A stretch of 60,553 nucleotides of DNA from contig JALSSC010000029.1 of assembly GCA_026984455.1 (NCBI GenBank), forward strand, positions 1 through 60,553, in the 5' to 3' direction. The stretch is from Chromatiaceae bacterium. GTDB lineage: Bacteria; Pseudomonadota; Gammaproteobacteria; Chromatiales; Chromatiaceae. The notes below the pieces were generated by a model, which searched no databases, was not told the origin of the DNA, and saw nothing but the letters and a program-made list of their open reading frames with translations. How positions within the stretch are numbered: the first letter of the stretch is position 1; the number at the start of each line of letters is the position of its first letter. A program made the position numbers and the translations under genes. Of the stretch, positions 56,128 through 60,553 are shown piece after piece.

Positions 56128-57045
56128 TCAGACGTGGTGGATCCCCTTCAACTGCTCGAAGGATACCCTTCGGGCCGTATCGAGAAAGTCGTCCATCCAA
56201 GCCAATCCCCGTTCTCTGCTGCGCAGGGCGGCAAAGAGGGTACCGTGCAGCCCCTTCTCCCCCAGGGGCCGCGCGATCACCGACCCCCTCTCCAGATACT
56301 CCGACAGCGCCCAATCGGGCAGGGCCGCCACGCCCCGGCCACTGGCCACCAACTGGATCATCATCACGGTGAGTTCCGTATGGCGCACGGCCGCCGGCTC
56401 CACTCCCGCCGGATCGAGAAACTTGCCGAAGACGTCCAGGCGCCGCCTTTCCACCGGATAGGTGATCAGCGTCTCCCCTTCCAGGTCCTGGGGTTCCACA
56501 TAGGGTTTTTCCAGCAGCCGATGACCGGGAGGCATGGCCAACAACCCCTGATAGCGAAACAGGGGCTCGTAATGTATCCCCTCGATGACACGTGGATCGG
56601 ACGTGATCACCAGGTCGAGTTCGCTGGCCACCAAGGCCGGCAGAGGGTCGAAGGCGAGACGGGCGACCAGGTCCAACTCCACTTCGGGCCACAGGCGACG
56701 ATAGCGGTCCAGGGCGGGCATGAGCCAGGCAAAACAGCTGTGACACTCGATGGCGATACAGAGGCGGCCCACCTCGCCGGAGGCCATGCGCTGGAGATCG
56801 CGGCGTGCCGCCGCCACCTTGGGCAGCACTTCTCGTGCAAGCTGTAGCAGCCGCTCTCCCTGGCGGGTGAGCCGCAGTGGTCGCGACCTGCGCACGAAGA
56901 GCGGTGCGCCGAGTTGTGCCTCCAACCCCTTGATCTGGTGCGAGAGGGCGGATGGAGTCAAGTGCAGACGCGCCGCCGCTCCGCTGAGGCTGCTCGTCTC
57001 AGCCAGGGCCACGAAGGTGCGGAGGTGCTTCAACTCGATATGCAT
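56128..57045 (-). CDS. metR: LysR-type regulator MetR
   Basis: 305 residues. The helix-turn-helix spans about 5-65 with MHIELKHLRTFVALAETSSL, GAAARLHLTPSALSHQIKGL and EAQLGAPLFVRRSRPLRLT. The effector domain has IAIECHSCFAWLMPALDRYR, a MetR hallmark. It responds to homocysteine and activates metE. The ATG at 57045 gives the family N-terminus; an upstream reading adds an unlikely tail. It is divergent from metE, 151 bases apart, which confirms the assignment. Confidence 0.94.
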   Translation of the reverse strand: MHIELKHLRTFVALAETSSLSGAAARLHLTPSALSHQIKGLEAQLGAPLFVRRSRPLRLTRQGERLLQLAREVLPKVAAARRDLQRMASGEVGRLCIAIECHSCFAWLMPALDRYRRLWPEVELDLVARLAFDPLPALVASELDLVITSDPRVIEGIHYEPLFRYQGLLAMPPGHRLLEKPYVEPQDLEGETLITYPVERRRLDVFGKFLDPAGVEPAAVRHTELTVMMIQLVASGRGVAALPDWALSEYLERGSVIARPLGEKGLHGTLFAALRSRERGLAWMDDFLDTARRVSFEQLKGIHHV

Positions 57046-57094
57046 GATGGCCCCGGCAAGCCGTCTGGGCATGATGACAAGGGATGTCGTCAGG

Positions 57095-57107
57095 TGAATT
57101 CTACTCA
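57095..57107. promoter_or_regulatory. Candidate MetR binding site
   Basis: TGAATTCTACTCA matches the known MetR site TGAA-N5-TTCA in seven of eight defined positions. It lies between metR and metE, 89 bases before the metE ATG and 49 bases before metR. The surrounding stretch is AT-rich relative to the window. Position and context support it; the match is not perfect. Confidence 0.45.
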
Positions 57108-57196
57108 ATAAGACATGAATTATTATGAATTGAATCGAAGAACCGCTTCCCGCAGACTGCCTGCCCTCCATTCAACAACCCCAAGGACAGAGATTC

Positions 57197-59476
57197 ATGA
57201 TTGCGCACAACCTCGGTTTTCCCCGTATCGGCGCGGGCCGCGAGCTCAAATTCGCCCTCGAACGTTACTGGCGAGGCGAGACCGACCTAAACCGCCTGGA
57301 GGCCGTGGGCCGCGATCTACGCGAGAGACATTGGCGCCAGCAGCAGGCGGCTGGACTGGACTGGGTGCCGGTGGGCGATTTCTCGTTCTACGACCAGGTA
57401 TTGGACCATTCCGCCATGTTCGGAGTGGTACCCGAACGGTTTGGCTGGGAAGGCGGCCAAGTCGGAATAGACCTCTATTTCCGCATGGCACGGGGACGGG
57501 CACCCACGGGGGCACCGGCTGCGGCCTGTGAAATGACCAAGTGGTTCGATACCAACTACCACTATCTGGTACCCGAGGTCGTGAAGGGGCAGCGTTTCGC
57601 CCTTTCATCCCACCGGCTGTTCGACCAGGTCGCCGAGGCCAAGGCCCTGGGTATGCCATTCAAACCAGTATTGATCGGTCCGCTCACTTGGCTGTGGCTG
57701 GCCAAAGGAAAGGGCGAGCCCTTCGACCGGTTGACGCTCCTGAACGGTCTTCTGAAAGTCTATGGTGAGGTGCTGGAACGCTTGGCGGAAGCCGGCGCCG
57801 AATGGGTGCAGATGGATGAGCCGGTCCTGGTGCAGGATCTGCCCACGGCCTGGAAACAGGCCTTCGAGTCGGCCTACCACCGCTTCCAGTCGGTACCGGT
57901 GAAGATCCTGCTCACCACCTACTTCGGTGCTCTCGATGAGAATCTGTCTCTGGCGGCCGGCCTGCCCACCGCGGGCCTCCACGTGGATCTGGTCCGTGCC
58001 CCCCACCAATTGCCGGCGGTGCTGGACCGGCTGCCACCGTACAAGGTGCTCTCGCTCGGGATGGTGGATGGCCGCAACGTCTGGCGCAGCGATCTCGACG
58101 CGGCCTTGGAAAAACTGACCCTGGCCATCGACCGCATGGGGAGCGAGCGGGTCTGGGTAGCGCCTTCCTGTTCCCTGTTGCACGTCCCCGTGGACCTGGA
58201 ACCGGAACAGGATCTGGACGAAGAGCTGCGCGGCTGGCTCGCCTTCGCCACGCAGAAACTCCACGAAGTGGATCTCCTGAAACGGGCCCTGGAGGAAGGC
58301 GCCGAGGTGGTGGAGGATGAGCTGACCCGTTCCCGTCGGGCCATCGAGTCCCGCCGTCACTCAAGGCGTATCCACCGCCCAGAAGTGGCCAAGCGGCTGG
58401 CCGCCGTGAGCGAGCAGATGCTCCGCCGCCACAGTCCCTATGCCGAGCGCCGCCCTCTGCAACGGGCACGGCTGAAACTGCCACGTTTTCCCACCACCAC
58501 CATTGGTTCCTTTCCGCAAACGCCGGCGATCCGCAAGGCACGGCGTGACCGGCGGGAGGGTGCAATAGACGAAACGACCTATGTCGCCTTCATGCGCGCG
58601 GAGATCGCGCGGGTGGTACAGAGGCAGGAAGCGTACGGCCTGGACATGCTGGTCCACGGTGAGCCCGAGCGCAACGATATGGTGGAGTATTTCGGGGAGC
58701 AACTGGAAGGCTTCGCCTTCACCCGTTTCGGCTGGGTGCAGTCCTACGGTTCCAGGTGCGTCAAACCGCCCATCATCTATGGGGACGTGTCCCGGCCGGC
58801 GCCCATGACGGTTGACTATATCACCTACACACAGTCGCTCACCGACCGACCCGTGAAAGGTATGCTCACCGGGCCGGTGACCCTTCTCAACTGGTCTTAC
58901 GTGCGCGACGACCAACCCCGTTCGGTGATCTGTATGCAGATCGCACTCGCCTTGCGTGACGAAGTCCTGGACCTGGAAGCCGCCGGCATCAAGGCCATTC
59001 AGATCGACGAGGCCGCCCTCCGCGAAGGACTGCCCCTGCGCCTCTCTGATTGGCAGAGATACCTGGAGTGGACCGTGCGGGCCTTCCGTCTCGCATCCTC
59101 GGGCGTGCGCGACGAGACCCAGATCCACACCCACATGTGTTACTCGGAGTTCAACGACATCATCGACGCCATCGCCGAGATGGATGCCGATGTCATTACC
59201 ATCGAGACCTCACGCTCCCAGATGGAACTGCTCGACGCCTTCGTCGACTTCGAATATCCCAATGAGATCGGCCCCGGCGTCTACGATATCCACTCCCCCA
59301 ACATCCCCACGGTGGAAGAGATGGTACGGCTCATGAAACTGGCAGCCCAACGCATCCCTCCCGACCGGCTCTGGGTGAACCCCGACTGCGGCCTCAAGAC
59401 CCGGAGTTGGAACGAGGTGGAACCGACGCTGCGCAACATGGTGAAGGCGGCGCAAGTGTTGCGGAACGAGTTCTGA
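57197..59476 (+). CDS. metE: Cobalamin-independent methionine synthase
   Basis: 759 residues, full length. N-terminal [20 protein letters not shown] and the zinc-binding C-terminal barrel are present: the ligand blocks are [14 protein letters not shown] (His and Cys), the Glu region [20 protein letters not shown], and [12 protein letters not shown] (last Cys). It transfers the methyl group of 5-methyltetrahydropteroyl triglutamate to homocysteine. Controlled by the adjacent MetR. Together with metZ at 17 kb the window has two steps of methionine synthesis. Confidence 0.97.
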   Translation: MIAHNLGFPRIGAGRELKFALERYWRGETDLNRLEAVGRDLRERHWRQQQAAGLDWVPVGDFSFYDQVLDHSAMFGVVPERFGWEGGQVGIDLYFRMARGRAPTGAPAAACEMTKWFDTNYHYLVPEVVKGQRFALSSHRLFDQVAEAKALGMPFKPVLIGPLTWLWLAKGKGEPFDRLTLLNGLLKVYGEVLERLAEAGAEWVQMDEPVLVQDLPTAWKQAFESAYHRFQSVPVKILLTTYFGALDENLSLAAGLPTAGLHVDLVRAPHQLPAVLDRLPPYKVLSLGMVDGRNVWRSDLDAALEKLTLAIDRMGSERVWVAPSCSLLHVPVDLEPEQDLDEELRGWLAFATQKLHEVDLLKRALEEGAEVVEDELTRSRRAIESRRHSRRIHRPEVAKRLAAVSEQMLRRHSPYAERRPLQRARLKLPRFPTTTIGSFPQTPAIRKARRDRREGAIDETTYVAFMRAEIARVVQRQEAYGLDMLVHGEPERNDMVEYFGEQLEGFAFTRFGWVQSYGSRCVKPPIIYGDVSRPAPMTVDYITYTQSLTDRPVKGMLTGPVTLLNWSYVRDDQPRSVICMQIALALRDEVLDLEAAGIKAIQIDEAALREGLPLRLSDWQRYLEWTVRAFRLASSGVRDETQIHTHMCYSEFNDIIDAIAEMDADVITIETSRSQMELLDAFVDFEYPNEIGPGVYDIHSPNIPTVEEMVRLMKLAAQRIPPDRLWVNPDCGLKTRSWNEVEPTLRNMVKAAQVLRNEF

Positions 59477-59572
59477 GTTCTGATCCCTGGGGAGGCCGGG
59501 GGATCGGCAAGGAGAGGCTCTCGGGCATCGTCTGACGGTCAGCGACCGCCTTCGGATCCGGGTGGTTGGATC

Positions 59573-59594
59573 GCGGTGGCGGTACAGCCACCGC
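59573..59594 (+). other. Hairpin downstream of metE
   Basis: GCGGTGGC (59573-59580) and GCCACCGC (59587-59594) form a perfect 8-bp stem with a 6-base loop about 97 bases after the metE stop. No T-run follows, so it is not a classical intrinsic terminator. It may still help separate metE from the coiled-coil gene. Confidence 0.35.
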
Positions 59595-59655
59595 ACATCC
59601 CGCCCCACTTCACCCCCTGTGAAGCAGACCCACTGCCTGTGCTAAGCTTTTGCCC

Positions 59656-60553
59656 ATGAACCTGCAGGCCGAAGATATCGAATTCATCAAGACCCATGTC
59701 GCCGAATGGCTGGCCGACCAGAGCCTGGCCAAGCCCCCGGCGGTCTACGAGGTGGAGCTGCGCGAACGCCTGGTCCGGGTGGAGGAGACGCTCAAGCATC
59801 AATTGGTATTGATGGAGCGCGGATTCCAGCTCATGGAGAAGCGCTTCGAGGCCGTGGACAAGCGCTTCGCCGAGCAGCGCGAAGACATGGACAAGCGCTT
59901 CGCCGAGCAGCGCGAGGACATGGACAAGCGCTTCGCCGAGCAGCGCGAGGACATGGAGAAGCGTTTCGCCGAGCAGCGCGAGGACATGGAGAAGCGTTTC
60001 GCCGAGCAGCGCGAGGACATGGAGAAGCGTTTCGCCGAGCAGCGCGAGGACATGGACAAGCGCTTCGCCGAGCAGCGCGAGGACATGGAGAAGCGTTTCG
60101 CCGAGCAGCGCGAGGACATGGAGAAGCGTTTCGAGGCGGTTGACAAACGCTTCGAGGCCATGGACAAGCGCTTCGCCGAGCAGCGCGAGGACATAGAGAA
60201 GCGTTTCGAGGCGGTTGACAAACGCTTCGAGGCCATGGACAAGCGCTTCGCCGAGCAGCGCGAGGACATGGAGAAGCGCTTCGAGGCCATGGACAAGCGC
60301 TTTACCGAACTGCGTGAAGACATGAACAAGCGCTTCGAGGCCATGGACAAGCGCTTTACCGAACTGCGTGAAGACATGAACAAGCGCTTCGAGGCCATGG
60401 ACAAGCGCTTTACCGAACTGCGTGAAGACATGGACAAGCGCTTCGAGGCCATGGACAAGCATTTCGAACATCTGACCAGGCGCACCGATCGCTTCATGTT
60501 CTGGTCCCTGGGCCTCACCTTCACCGCCTTCCTCGGTGTGATCGCGGCGGTCC
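59656..60553 (+). CDS. Coiled-coil membrane-anchored repeat protein (runs off the window)
   Basis: At least 299 residues, open at the right edge. The N-terminus MNLQAEDIEFIKTHVAEWLA and a short head domain (1-50) lead into a long series of 11-residue (VDKRFAEQRED type) and 7-residue (MDKRFEA type) units from residue 60 to about 272. These are spacings for a continuous coiled coil. Then comes a basic linker (HLTRRTDRF) and a C-terminal membrane helix (MFWSLGLTFTAFLGVIAAV). Resembles DUF1640-like tail-anchored coiled-coil proteins; function unknown. The truncated copy at 1-197 shares its head domain. The dense opposite-strand frames are repeat artefacts. Confidence 0.82.
   Translation, partial: MNLQAEDIEFIKTHVAEWLADQSLAKPPAVYEVELRERLVRVEETLKHQLVLMERGFQLMEKRFEAVDKRFAEQREDMDKRFAEQREDMDKRFAEQREDMEKRFAEQREDMEKRFAEQREDMEKRFAEQREDMDKRFAEQREDMEKRFAEQREDMEKRFEAVDKRFEAMDKRFAEQREDIEKRFEAVDKRFEAMDKRFAEQREDMEKRFEAMDKRFTELREDMNKRFEAMDKRFTELREDMNKRFEAMDKRFTELREDMDKRFEAMDKHFEHLTRRTDRFMFWSLGLTFTAFLGVIAAV
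59833..60471 (+). repeat. In-frame tandem repeats, 33-bp and 21-bp units
   Basis: From 59854 to 60117 there are eight consecutive 33-bp units coding (V/M)(D/E)KRFAEQRED, differing mainly in GAC/GAG and CGC/CGT codons. After that, 21-bp units (MDKRFEA, VDKRFEA) alternate with 33-bp units, and the later 33-bp units read MDKRFTELRED. All are multiples of three, so copy-number change would keep the frame. A likely site of slippage or unequal crossing-over. Confidence 0.9.

Noticed and set aside
59854..60117. 33-bp direct repeats resembling a CRISPR array
   Set aside because: The units are contiguous with no spacers, stay in one reading frame and encode a regular coiled-coil pattern; no cas genes are near.
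59539..60471. Long open frame on the minus strand across the repeats
   Set aside because: It is the mirror of the coiled-coil repeats; its product is a low-complexity string of HVLALLGEA units, and the plus-strand frame has the recognisable head domain and membrane anchor.

Overview
The window is 60.5 kb of dense, GC-rich bacterial chromosome. Gene order and content point to a high-GC gammaproteobacterium, possibly a Chromatiales-like lineage. The markers are lepA-lepB-DUF4845-rnc-era-recO-pdxJ, mreBCD-mrdA, cvpA-purF-metZ, a yajR-type transporter next to ssb, and a complete System I cytochrome c maturation operon. The genus is not resolved. No rRNA, tRNA, CRISPR array, phage or plasmid genes were seen.

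Layout. 1-5.4 kb: a truncated copy of a coiled-coil gene, an HDOD signalling protein, then ppsR and a large MscS-type channel on the minus strand. 5.4-11.9 kb: lepA, lepB, DUF4845, rnc, era, recO, pdxJ, all minus. 12-16.4 kb: mreBCD-mrdA (cell shape). 16.4-19.6 kb: cvpA-purF-metZ (minus). 19.8-24.1 kb: a histone-H1-like/DUF2934 protein, a TIGR00266 protein, a YciA-like thioesterase, a FadL-like porin and an M23 peptidase. 24.2-32.3 kb: an ABC exporter, PBP1B, a YadGH-like ABC system with queD, trmJ and suhB. 32.4-37.2 kb: a heavy-metal RND efflux unit (CzcI-like, CzcB, CzcA) with no outer membrane component. 37.3-39.0 kb: an AT-richer island holding a PEP-CTERM gene with a good sigma-54 promoter match and its own terminator, bounded by ends of one IS type. 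39.1-48.3 kb: ccmABCDEFGHI followed by two further membrane protein genes. 48.5-50.6 kb: pyruvate kinase and a small HMA metal-binding protein with a MerR-type (ZntR-like) promoter. 50.7-56.0 kb: yajR-like MFS, ssb and rfbBACD (dTDP-rhamnose). 56.1-59.5 kb: divergent metR/metE. 59.7 kb to the end: a full-length relative of the truncated gene at position 1, with a long 11/7-residue coiled-coil repeat.

The most unusual signal is a dispersed structured element with 24-bp terminal inverted repeats. Its two near-complete copies lie 55 and 35 bp upstream of the start codons of ppsR (regulator of PEP synthase) and pyk (pyruvate kinase), in the same orientation. Stems are mostly kept while loops differ. 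A third, partial copy ends at the stop codon of the channel gene, and a fourth end abuts the pyk copy head-to-head as a 32-bp perfect palindrome. It may be a Tc1/IS630-like MITE, a structured leader RNA, or both. The second notable unit is the PEP-CTERM cargo between IS ends.

Most junctions inside operons overlap by 1-14 bp (ATGA, GTGA, TTGA, TGATG; rfbC/rfbD overlap by 29), so translational coupling is the rule and several starts are non-ATG. Function assignments rest on motif recognition by eye. No database search was run.
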